From the NCBI GenBank assembly GCA_041300525.1, contig JBGLNJ010000001.1, positions 806,001 to 870,000 of the forward strand: 64,000 bases of DNA. Reading direction: 5' to 3'. The number at the start of each line of letters is the position of its first letter. The first letter of the stretch is position 1. Source of the DNA: JBGLNJ01 sp041300525 (GTDB lineage Bacteria > Chloroflexota > Anaerolineae > Fen-1058). Position numbers and translations under genes: made by a program. Positions 17,569 to 25,086 of this stretch are shown here, piece after piece. The notes beneath the pieces are model-generated. The model searched no databases, was not told the origin of the DNA, and was given only the letters and a program-made list of their open reading frames with translations.

Positions 17569-18435
17569 TCAATATTGCCCCAACCGACCGTTTTGCCTCA
17601 GCCGGCGCTCGACGGCGTGAAACAGGGCGTATCCCAGGGCTGGCGCAGCCACGGCATACACGGCCACGATGATCAGCTCGGTGCCGATGGGGGCCAGTTC
17701 CGGGAAACCGGGTGGAAACCCGATCAGCGTCGAGCGGAACGCATCTATGCAGTAGCTCAACGGGATAGCACGCGAAAGCAAGCGCACGGGTTCCGGCAGC
17801 ACGCGGAACGGAAAAAACATGGCGCAGACAAGTATCAGTCCGAACTCGATCAAGTTGGCCGTGGAGGAGGCGGCTTCACCGGCGATCAATGTATAGGCCG
17901 CGAAGCAAAACCCCAGCCCGAACGTCCCGACGACCGAGCACAAAAACACGACCGCTGCCAGCCCCAGGTTCTCGGCGGGCAGCCCTCCAAAGATCCAGTT
18001 GGCAGCCGCCAGCGCCAATGCCGCGCCGATCCCCGTCAGCGCGAATAGCGGCACAGCGCGCGACACGAGGCTGGCAAATTTGGGCGCGGGCGTGAGGTAC
18101 AATCCTTCGAGCGTGCCTTGCACCTGATCTTGCCGCACGCTATAGCCGATGCGCCACAAGCTATCCGAGAGAAAGGCGTACAGCAAGTAGCCATAGAACA
18201 TCACGCCGGCGATCTCGCTCGTCGAGCCGGACGTGATCGGGGTGAACATGCGCGTCGCCAGCGCCAGCGCCAGCACGCCGCCAAAGCTCACCAGCAGGCC
18301 GGCTGCCAGGTTGGCCGGGTAGCGGCTGATGAGGATGGCCTGCACTCGCACCATCGCAAGGAAACTGTAGAGCGTGGAGCGTGGAGTGTGGAGCGAGGGA
18401 TTCGTCATGTGAGGCGGTTGTGTGTCATTCATCAA
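17569..18435 (-). CDS. ABC-2 type exporter permease
   Basis: The 288-residue protein has six hydrophobic segments and the cytoplasmic loop VRQDQVQGTLEGLYLTPAP, the hallmark of ABC-2 permeases. Residues 205-235 contain LRVLPEPVRLLSRAIPLSYCIDAFRS-like features of the last loop. The start ATG overlaps the stop of the preceding permease by four bases. A gap of 104 bases separates it from the radical SAM gene. Confidence 0.9.
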   Translation of the reverse strand: MMNDTQPPHMTNPSLHTPRSTLYSFLAMVRVQAILISRYPANLAAGLLVSFGGVLALALATRMFTPITSGSTSEIAGVMFYGYLLYAFLSDSLWRIGYSVRQDQVQGTLEGLYLTPAPKFASLVSRAVPLFALTGIGAALALAAANWIFGGLPAENLGLAAVVFLCSVVGTFGLGFCFAAYTLIAGEAASSTANLIEFGLILVCAMFFPFRVLPEPVRLLSRAIPLSYCIDAFRSTLIGFPPGFPELAPIGTELIIVAVYAVAAPALGYALFHAVERRLRQNGRLGQY

Positions 18436-19005
18436 AATTCACCAACGCCAGCGCCGCGCTGCAGCGAGCGTTCCGTGCGGCGAAAGATAGCGAACGCCAG
18501 CGGCGGGCCGACCAGGCACATAGCCGCGAGCACGGCCACATCGCGCGGCCACGCGCCCAGGATGTAGCCGGTATCCAACAGCGCCGCGCGCATCCCGTTC
18601 GTCATCCACATGGGCGGGACGAGCAGCGCCGCCGCGCGCGCGAGCGCCGGCAGCATCGTTATCGGATAGTAGATCCCCATCGCCAGCGTGAGCACCGACT
18701 GCGCGATCTGGATGAGCGCATCCGTCTCTTTTAGCCGCAAGACGATTGCACCGTAAACCAGGCTCAGGGCGTAGAGCGGTGTCACGCCCACGCACAAGAA
18801 TACGAGCGCCACCAGCCAATTGCCTTGCAATGGGTTGACGGCAAACACCAGGCATCCCAACGTGAACGACAACCCAAAGTTGATCAGCCCGCGCGCCAGA
18901 TTGAATGCGGCCAGGCCGACGAGGAGCCAGCGCCGGTCAGCCGGCGTGACGTAGAGCGCCTCCAGCGTGCCGGTTTGCTGCTCCTTGCGCAGCCACAGCC
19001 CAATC
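18432..19005 (-). CDS. ABC-2 type exporter permease, N-terminus missing
   Basis: From LWLRKEQQTGTLEALYVTP onwards the protein is a normal ABC-2 permease with five hydrophobic segments and the loop ITMLPALARAAALLVPPMWMTNGMR split over the last helices. Upstream of about 19005 the frame stays open to 19109, but the residues there are polar and lack the first membrane helices (about 80-90 residues expected). The gene therefore seems cut at its 5' end where it faces the next gene, itself cut at its 5' end. Confidence 0.8.
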
Positions 19006-19080
19006 TTTTTGATGATTGGGAGACTCTCTTCCAGTTTATGGCAGATGGGCTGGAAATCTCTCTCGCGCCTCCCTAACCCA

Positions 19081-19890
19081 GTTTTAGATTTGGAATTGCT
19101 GGCCATCATTGTTCTGGATTTCGGCCAGCCTGCATATCAAAATGGACAATACGGCACGCTGCTTTTTGATGCTGTTCACTCATTCCGTTCTACAGGGCAG
19201 ATCAGAGATGGTGCATGCGGATTCCTGGTCGGCTTTTATACTTGCCGTGATACTAATCCAGTGAGCCTCACTCTCGCCATCGGAACCAGCAATTTTGGCA
19301 ATGGAGTATCACGGGCGCATGGTGAGGCGTGGGCGCGAATGGTGAACGAAGTGAATGCCGCCATCGTTGCTCCTCCCACTTGGGCTGACAAGATTGCTGC
19401 TGCGTGGGGCGCGATTGATATTGAACCATCCTGGGACACCCCTGCCGTTACACGCCCTTGGGTAGATGGCTACGCAGCTACCTTCACAGGGCTGTCAAGA
19501 TATGTCAACTTTGGTTCGTGTGACGGTTGTCCATTCAGTGGATGCCCAGCCTGCGTTCCCAACAACAACTGGTCACGGGATGACATACGGTACGTATCAT
19601 GGGGTGCTCTACCAGCCTATCCGTTGCCAGAGATTTATCTCACCAATGGTATCCATGCCGATCAATGGTATCGAATGAGCCTGTATTCATATACAAATTA
19701 CGGTTACCGCATGAATTTTGCAGGTTCGCTTACCCAATGGAATGCCTGCCAAGAAATGGGTGGATGTGCAGCAATTGGAATTGACAACCGCCCGGAAGCA
19801 GGTTATCTGCAATTATACAACGCGGTCAATGCTAATCCACACACCGCACAGTCCATTCAATGGTCAACCGACATGAGTTGGAAGAAGTAG
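19081..19890 (+). CDS. Secreted protein of unknown function, N-terminus missing
   Basis: The frame enters from antisense permease sequence and becomes protein-like near 19081 (LLAIIVLDFGQPAY). Notable features are LAIGTSNFG, AIDIEPSWDTP, WVDGYAATF and a cysteine cluster GSCDGCPFSGCPACVP near the middle. The composition is rich in Trp, Tyr, Asn and Gly, as in extracytoplasmic glycoside-hydrolase-like or DUF1906-like proteins, but I cannot name the family. No signal peptide is present, consistent with loss of the true start. A lipoprotein gene follows after 14 bases. Confidence 0.65.
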   Translation, partial: VLDLELLAIIVLDFGQPAYQNGQYGTLLFDAVHSFRSTGQIRDGACGFLVGFYTCRDTNPVSLTLAIGTSNFGNGVSRAHGEAWARMVNEVNAAIVAPPTWADKIAAAWGAIDIEPSWDTPAVTRPWVDGYAATFTGLSRYVNFGSCDGCPFSGCPACVPNNNWSRDDIRYVSWGALPAYPLPEIYLTNGIHADQWYRMSLYSYTNYGYRMNFAGSLTQWNACQEMGGCAAIGIDNRPEAGYLQLYNAVNANPHTAQSIQWSTDMSWKK

Positions 19891-19904
19891 AAAGCGAGGC
19901 AAGC

Positions 19905-20579
19905 ATGAACCCAAACTCGACTGAACACAGAGTAGAGAGATCGTTACACCAGGGCGCTCAGGCCACTTTTCTCCTGGCTATGCTTTTTGCGCTATTAGTG
20001 TCTATGGCTGCATGTTCCATCCTGCCTGAACCAGGCGCACCGCCCACACCCAACTCACCTCTGCAAACGCCAACCCTGAATGCCAAAGAGGCATTACTAC
20101 AAAAGATCAAACAGACGGTAGAAAGCGCCCGCATCAAGCCGCCCACACCAGAACCACTTGTTCCTATTCCTGGCAGCACCCCCGCTGGAGCGGGAGCAAT
20201 CGTCAAGGTTCAGCCACCTTTTTCTAATAGCATGTATCACATTGAAAACACTTGGTACAGGGACCTTGACTCAAAGACACGCCTATACGTCTATGCTGGG
20301 TCCGTGTCTGCCCCCGGCGGCGGCTATACCGATCAGGGTATAGTCATTGTCGAAATACTGAACACAACGGGCGAAATCCTCCAGACAAGTCAATACCTTA
20401 CTCCCAAACAACTAGGACCTGTGCACATCGCCAGCGCGGTGAGTGACCGACTGATCCTTCAGTCAACAAAGGGGACCCAATTCTACTTCGATGCCACATC
20501 ACGCCAATTTGTGCCTTCGCTCACCTGGGTCAGCCCTCTTTCCACTCCGGATGCACAGCCGACCAAGCCCTCGCCATAG
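19905..20579 (+). CDS. Lipoprotein of unknown function
   Basis: ATG 19905 follows a GCGAGG ribosome site. A positively charged start is followed by a hydrophobic segment and a lipobox ending SMAAC, then a Pro/Thr linker. The remaining domain (about 90-224) is beta-rich, with TRLYVYAGSVSAPGGGYTDQGIVIVEIL and LTPKQLGPVHIASAVSDRLIL. It resembles no family I can name. It is in one transcription unit with the preceding secreted protein and ends before a good terminator. Confidence 0.75.
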   Translation: MNPNSTEHRVERSLHQGAQATFLLAMLFALLVSMAACSILPEPGAPPTPNSPLQTPTLNAKEALLQKIKQTVESARIKPPTPEPLVPIPGSTPAGAGAIVKVQPPFSNSMYHIENTWYRDLDSKTRLYVYAGSVSAPGGGYTDQGIVIVEILNTTGEILQTSQYLTPKQLGPVHIASAVSDRLILQSTKGTQFYFDATSRQFVPSLTWVSPLSTPDAQPTKPSP

Positions 20580-20628
20580 CAGCTAGAACTGATGACACTG
20601 CAAGCCTGATCTTACAAGCTTTGCCATG

Positions 20629-20667
20629 AGGCAACAAGGAACCCCTTCCTTGTTGCCTGAACTTTTT
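20629..20667 (+). terminator. Terminator after the lipoprotein gene
   Basis: AGGCAACAAGGA and TCCTTGTTGCCT form a 12-bp stem around a short loop, followed by GAACTTTTT. It lies 50 bases after the lipoprotein stop. Confidence 0.85.
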
Positions 20668-20728
20668 ATGCGCCCATGCAATGTCGCAAACCAAGTATCT
20701 GCTGGCGATCATGAGCGCATATCCCACT

Positions 20729-20757
20729 TTGACAGTTCCGCCCTTCTCGTTTACAAT
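20729..20757 (+). promoter_or_regulatory. Strong promoter of the EF-G-like gene
   Basis: TTGACA (20729-20734), a 17-base spacer and TACAAT (20752-20757) form a near-consensus promoter. The transcript would carry an untranslated leader of about 130 bases. Confidence 0.8.
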
Positions 20758-20856
20758 TCCACGTCGGCTGGTGAGTCAAGTAGTCGGATAGTCGGCTAGT
20801 CGCCGGGTCGTGGAGTTGGAAAGTCTAACGACAAGGCGAGGGGACTAGAGACGCCA

Positions 20857-20896
20857 AGACTACAAGACTACAAGACTACGAGACTATGGGACTAAG
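20857..20896 (+). repeat. Five 8-base tandem units abutting the EF-G start codon
   Basis: Units AGACTACA, AGACTACA, AGACTACG, AGACTATG, GGACTAAG run directly into ATG 20897. Upstream, 20780-20802 contains repeated AGTCGG/TAGTC motifs that can pair with the GACTA cores. There is no clear Shine-Dalgarno beyond GGGA. The arrangement suggests a folded leader over the start site. Confidence 0.7.
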
Positions 20897-22975
20897 ATGA
20901 AAGACTACAAGACCGAAAACATCCGTAACATCGTCCTCATGGGCCATGGCGGCTCCGGCAAAACTTCACTCGGCGAAGCGATGCTGTTCAACAGCGGCGC
21001 GACGACGCGCATGGGCAACGTGGGAGATGGCACCACCGTCTCCGACTTTGACGAGGAAGAGATCCGCCGTCAGATCTCACTGATGACGGCGCTGCTGCCG
21101 GTCGAGTGGGCCGGCTACAAGCTCAACCTATTGGACACGCCCGGCTATACCGATTTTGCCGGCGAGGTGAAAGGCGCGGCGCGTGTGGCCGACTGCGCGC
21201 TTATCGCCGTGGACAGCGTAGCGGGCGTGGAAGTGGGCACCGAGTTGGCATGGAGCTACGCTGACGAGCACAAGCTGCCTCGCATGGTCTTGATCGCCAA
21301 GATGGACCGCGAGAACGCCAACTTTCGCACCGCGCTCGACAGCCTGGCCCAATCCTTTTCCGCCAACTTTGTCCCACTGCAATTGCCCATCGGCAGCCAG
21401 GCCGACTTTGACGGCGTGGTGGATCTGGTGACATTGAAAGCGCGAACCGGCATCAAAGGCGACCTGGGCGAGCTGCCCGCCGCGCTCAAGGACGAGGCCG
21501 CCGAGTTCCGGCTCAAGCTGATCGAGTCCGCCGCCGAGGGCGATGACGAGTTGATCATAAAGTATCTCGACGGCCAGGATCTGACCGAAGACGAGATCAG
21601 GCGCGGGCTGCGCATTGCCATCGCCAAGGGCACCGTCGTGCCCGTCCTGTGCAGCGCGGCCACCGGCAACATTGGCGTCAACGCGCTGATGGACGTGCTC
21701 GTCGCGTTCGCCCCCTCGCCCCTGGATGCCGGCTCGGTCACTGCCAAGAATCCGGCGACAAACGCCGAAGAACGAATTGACCCGCGCCAGGACGCTCCTC
21801 TGGCCGCACTCGTCTTCAAGACAACCGCCGACCCGTACGTGGGCAAGCTGACGTACTTTCGTGTCTATAGTGGGCTGCTCTCCAGCGACAGTCGTGTGTT
21901 CAATGCGAACAAAGGTCAGGAAGAACGCATCGGCCAGATTTACGTGATGCGCGGCAAGGAGCAGGTTCCCGTTGCCTCTATCAAGTCGGGGGATATTGGC
22001 GCGGTTGCCAAGCTCGCCAATACCAGCACAGGCGATACCCTGTGTGACAAGGGCCATCCCCTCACACTCCCACCGGCGACGTATCCGCACGCGCTCATCT
22101 TCGTCGCTGTCGAACCCAAGACCAAGGCCGACAGCGCCAAGATGGGGCCCACGCTCACCCGCCTGGCAGAAGAAGACCCCACCCTGCACTGGCACCAAGA
22201 GGCCGCCACCAAGCAAACCATCCTGGAAGGCATGGGCGATAGCCACCTGGATGCGGCGCTCAAGCGCGCGCACAGCAAATTCGGCGTCGAGATTCTCACC
22301 AGCACGCCGCGTGTGCCTTACCGCGAAACGATCACCCGCGAGGCGACGGCGACGTATCGCCACAAGAAGCAAACCGGCGGCGCGGGCCAGTTCGCCGAAG
22401 TCGCCATGACAATCTCACCTAACGAGCGCGACAAGGGCTATGAATTCTCGTGGGACGTATTCGGCGGCTCGATCAGCGGCTCGTTCCAAAGCTCGATTGA
22501 AAAAGGCATAAAGTCCGTGATGGAATCCGGCGTCCTGGCCGGCTACCCGGTGGTGGATGTCATGTGCTCGGTCATTGACGGCAAGGAACACCCAGTAGAC
22601 AGCAAGCCCATCGCGTTCGAGATCGCCGGGCGCGAAGTGTTCAAGTCGTGCTTCCAGGATGCCGGGGGGGTCATGCTCGAACCGATCATGACGATGAAGA
22701 TTAGCATTCCCGAACGCTACAGCGGCGACGTGATGAACGACCTGAACACCAAGCGCGGGCGCGTCCTGGGCATTGACCAGCAAGGCGTCAGGACCATCAT
22801 CATCGCCAGCGCGCCGTTGGCCGAAGTGCAAAAGTACGCCACCGACCTGCGCTCCATCACGCAAGGGCGCGGGGTATATACGATGCAGATTGATCACTAT
22901 GAAGAAGTGCCCAGCTACATCGCTTCCAGCGTGATCGAAAAGGCCAGGCAGGACAAGGAAGAAGCGAAGGAGTAG
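20897..22975 (+). CDS. Elongation factor G-like GTPase (FusA2 type)
   Basis: The 692-residue protein has all EF-G domains. G1 is GHGGSGKT (16-23), G3 is DTPGYTDF (80-87) and the G4 motif is AKMD (134-137) where classical EF-G has NKMD. Switch I reads EEIRRQISL. Domains II-V follow, with GDSHLDAALKRAHSKFGVEI and YRHKKQTGGAGQFAEV in domains III/IV. The first motif and the switch differences point to the EF-G2/FusA2 paralogue group rather than the housekeeping factor in the str operon. No rps or tuf genes are nearby, and the gene has its own promoter. Confidence 0.9.
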   Translation: MKDYKTENIRNIVLMGHGGSGKTSLGEAMLFNSGATTRMGNVGDGTTVSDFDEEEIRRQISLMTALLPVEWAGYKLNLLDTPGYTDFAGEVKGAARVADCALIAVDSVAGVEVGTELAWSYADEHKLPRMVLIAKMDRENANFRTALDSLAQSFSANFVPLQLPIGSQADFDGVVDLVTLKARTGIKGDLGELPAALKDEAAEFRLKLIESAAEGDDELIIKYLDGQDLTEDEIRRGLRIAIAKGTVVPVLCSAATGNIGVNALMDVLVAFAPSPLDAGSVTAKNPATNAEERIDPRQDAPLAALVFKTTADPYVGKLTYFRVYSGLLSSDSRVFNANKGQEERIGQIYVMRGKEQVPVASIKSGDIGAVAKLANTSTGDTLCDKGHPLTLPPATYPHALIFVAVEPKTKADSAKMGPTLTRLAEEDPTLHWHQEAATKQTILEGMGDSHLDAALKRAHSKFGVEILTSTPRVPYRETITREATATYRHKKQTGGAGQFAEVAMTISPNERDKGYEFSWDVFGGSISGSFQSSIEKGIKSVMESGVLAGYPVVDVMCSVIDGKEHPVDSKPIAFEIAGREVFKSCFQDAGGVMLEPIMTMKISIPERYSGDVMNDLNTKRGRVLGIDQQGVRTIIIASAPLAEVQKYATDLRSITQGRGVYTMQIDHYEEVPSYIASSVIEKARQDKEEAKE

Positions 22976-23012
22976 GCAAGGAAACACGCGCAAGCGGGCA
23001 AGTAGACAAGGC

Positions 23013-23045
23013 AGACCTCCGAGATGTCTCAGACCTCGGAGGTCT
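23013..23045 (+). terminator. Hairpin after the EF-G-like gene
   Basis: Perfect 11-base arms AGACCTCCGAG and CTCGGAGGTCT with an 11-base loop, followed by TG rather than a T run. The same stem core recurs at 56560-56615, so it may be a dispersed terminator-like repeat. Confidence 0.6.
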
Positions 23046-23062
23046 TGTTATTGGAGAAGTGA

Positions 23063-23551
23063 ATGAACATACGGCCCGCGCGAGCGGAGGATCAAGCGAC
23101 GATCACCGCGATGGTGCGCAAGGCACATCTCAACCCGATGGATTTGCGGTGGTCGTGTTTTCTCGTCGCGGAAGATGAAAGGGGCATTGTGGGCGTGGGG
23201 CAGATCCGGCCACACCCCGGAGCGCCAGAGTTGGCGAGCCTGGTCGTGCGCGCGGATCGGCGCGGGCAAGGCGTAGGCGGACAACTCGTCCGTGCACTCC
23301 TGGCCCAGTCGCAAGAAACGCTGGTATTGTTTTGTCACCCTCGACTGGAAAGCTATTACGCCCAGTTCGGGTTTCGCGCCATCGGCGTGAAGGAAGCGCC
23401 GCCGTCATTGCGAACGAGGTACGCCGTCGTACGCTTTATCACGCGGCTGATCGTAGGGCGACCGATACTGATGATGAAAATAAAGTTTCGGGGACCCCGG
23501 AGGTCTGATTTGCCCTTTATCCACCGCCCAACAACCGGCGCGAGGTTTTGA
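23063..23551 (+). CDS. GNAT-family N-acetyltransferase
   Basis: The 162-residue protein begins MNIRPARAEDQATI and has the acetyl-CoA loop RADRRGQGVGGQLVRALL (RxxGxG), then YYAQFGFRAIGVKEAP at motif B. The last 35 residues are not conserved and run into the neighbouring convergent gene; the frame overlaps the TPR gene's end by 35 bases. Substrate unknown. Confidence 0.85.
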   Translation: MNIRPARAEDQATITAMVRKAHLNPMDLRWSCFLVAEDERGIVGVGQIRPHPGAPELASLVVRADRRGQGVGGQLVRALLAQSQETLVLFCHPRLESYYAQFGFRAIGVKEAPPSLRTRYAVVRFITRLIVGRPILMMKIKFRGPRRSDLPFIHRPTTGARF

Positions 23552-24059
23552 GCAAACGCCGCAATACGCGCTGCGCAGGCGTCAGGCGCTTGACGCTTGT
23601 CAGCCCAGCGTCATACGCGCCCAGCGCCGCAAACCATTGACCCTGTTTCATCCGCAAACGGCTGAGCGCGCGCCACGTCTCCGCCTCCAGGTCCGCCGCG
23701 CCGCTCACTTCGAACAACGCGATGGCTTCCTTGTAAAGCGACGCGGCCTGATCGTTCTGGTTGCGCGATTCGGCCAATGCGCCCAGATTGCCGAGCACCT
23801 GCCCTTGCGCGGTCTGGTCGCCTGACTCTGCGAACAACCGGCGCGCATCGGCAAATGCCGCTTCCGCCTCGTCAAAACGAGTCGCCTGCCGCGCCGCCAC
23901 GCCACGGTCGTTCGCGGACTCGGCGGCCTGCTTTACATCCGACTCGGCCAAAAAGGCCTGCTGCGCCAGCGCGAACGCGGCGATGGCATCCTCGAACCAC
24001 CCCGCGCGATAATGCTCCAGTCCTTGGTTCTTTAGCTCATTTGCTGTTGGCATAGCCAT
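23517..24059 (-). CDS. TPR-repeat protein
   Basis: The 180-residue protein is almost all helix with about four tetratricopeptide-like units, for example LKNQGLEHYRAGWFEDAIAAFALAQ, ANDRGVAARQATRFDEAEAAFADA and VLGNLGALAESRNQNDQAASLYKEA. The tail RVLRRLLKTSRRLLGGG is basic. It probably acts as a protein-interaction scaffold; no partner is evident. It overlaps the GNAT gene tail to tail. Confidence 0.8.
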   Translation of the reverse strand: MAMPTANELKNQGLEHYRAGWFEDAIAAFALAQQAFLAESDVKQAAESANDRGVAARQATRFDEAEAAFADARRLFAESGDQTAQGQVLGNLGALAESRNQNDQAASLYKEAIALFEVSGAADLEAETWRALSRLRMKQGQWFAALGAYDAGLTSVKRLTPAQRVLRRLLKTSRRLLGGG

Positions 24060-24130
24060 TCTAGATTTCTGATCGCTGATGGTAGATTTCGGATCGTCAC
24101 AGCCGTCTCACCCGATCTACAATCAGCCAT

Positions 24131-24234
24131 TCAATGTCATTAAAATAAGCGTAGCCTAGCCCCTTGTGGGCGTCTTTCCAAGCGCGGAAACGGGCACAAG
24201 GCCCTACACTACGGCCCTAACTTAACGACATTGA
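24131..24234. mobile_element. 104-bp MITE with 8-bp target duplication
   Basis: The element begins TCAATGTCATTAA and ends TTAACGACATTGA, imperfect terminal inverted repeats whose outer 8 bases match exactly. It is flanked on both sides by TCAGCCAT (24123-24130 and 24235-24242). It encodes nothing. The right flank ends at the 3' end of the XRE regulator gene. A related end without partner lies at 28974. Confidence 0.8.
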
Positions 24235-24241
24235 TCAGCCA

Positions 24242-24916
24242 TTAATAAGTGATGTCCAACAATCCTTCCGCAAGCCTGCGGATAGTTCCAGCCGGCATAT
24301 CGGCCAGGTGCATCGCCACACGCAAATAGGGCACGTTGATCGGCTGGGCGACAAATGCGCGCATGTCTTCCGGCAGCGATTGGAGCAGATCGGACTGGCG
24401 ATCCTGCAACTCGCGCTCGCCAACCGTGCCCACGCCTTCGTCAAGAAAGTGCGACGCCGGCACGCCGAGGTATTCGGCCATCGCCTCCAGCTTGACCAGG
24501 GGGATGGGCGTCTCACCGCGCTCATACTGGGCTATGCGGCGCGGCGAACATTCGGCGGCTTGCGCCAATTCTTTTTGCGATTTACCCTTCTGCTCGCGCG
24601 CCTCGCGCAGCAGCGCCCCGATGATACGGTTGCGCAGCACCATCACCTGGGCATTGGGAGAGACTTGTCCCGTCACGAGCGATTCATCATCGCCCTCCAG
24701 GAAACTGCGCACAGGCGCGTGAAGGAAATAGGCCAGCAACTCTAGCTCCGACAGCGAAATGTCGCGGCGAGCCTCCTCGTAAGCGGTCAAAATGGCCGGC
24801 GATACGCCGATCACGCCGGCACATTCCTTCTTGGTGCGGCCAGCCCTCAGCCGCGCTCCCTGCAGCAGCACCCCAATGATCTTGCGGCGAATGGCAAACA
24901 CATCTGTCGTCGGCAT
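24242..24916 (-). CDS. Transcriptional regulator with two XRE-type HTH domains
   Basis: The 224-residue protein has two Cro/C1-type HTH domains: about 10-72 (GARLRAGRTKKECAGVIGVSPAILTAYE) and 94-155 (LREAREQKGKSQKELAQAAECSPRRIAQYE). Each starts with the phrase IIG.LL.(G/E)AR, so the domains look like an internal duplication. The C-terminal 65 residues are helical. Such tandem arrangements could let one subunit bind both half-sites. The MITE sits immediately downstream of its stop. Confidence 0.88.
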   Translation of the reverse strand: MPTTDVFAIRRKIIGVLLQGARLRAGRTKKECAGVIGVSPAILTAYEEARRDISLSELELLAYFLHAPVRSFLEGDDESLVTGQVSPNAQVMVLRNRIIGALLREAREQKGKSQKELAQAAECSPRRIAQYERGETPIPLVKLEAMAEYLGVPASHFLDEGVGTVGERELQDRQSDLLQSLPEDMRAFVAQPINVPYLRVAMHLADMPAGTIRRLAEGLLDITY

Positions 24917-25051
24917 AGGTCGCCCCCGGTTTCCAGTGTCAATCCGATACCGAGGCGATTATATACCAGAGCGCAGATTTCAGCCACAAGCCCAAGTGTG
25001 GAGAGTAGTGCGAAGCGTGCCGCGCGGCAGGCGATGCGGGCAGCGTCCTTC

Positions 25052-25080
25052 TTGTCGTGTATATGATTCCGTGCTAAACT
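25052..25080 (+). promoter_or_regulatory. Promoter for a leaderless histidine-kinase mRNA
   Basis: TTGTCG (25052-25057), 17-base spacer, TAAACT (25075-25080). The ATG of the kinase is at 25087, about where transcription should start, and no Shine-Dalgarno is present between. This predicts a leaderless mRNA. Confidence 0.6.
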
Positions 25081-25086
25081 CTAGGC

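Noticed and set aside
18967..19080. An upstream start at 18967 for the secreted protein
   Set aside because: These codons are antisense to conserved ABC-2 permease residues (LRKEQQTGTLE), so they are not part of the original protein.
20857..20896. Tandem octamers considered as a CRISPR remnant
   Set aside because: The units are contiguous without spacers and only 8 bases long; no cas genes are in the window.
21128..22372. A 414-codon minus-strand frame inside the EF-G-like gene
   Set aside because: Antisense shadow of a fully conserved gene, without motifs.
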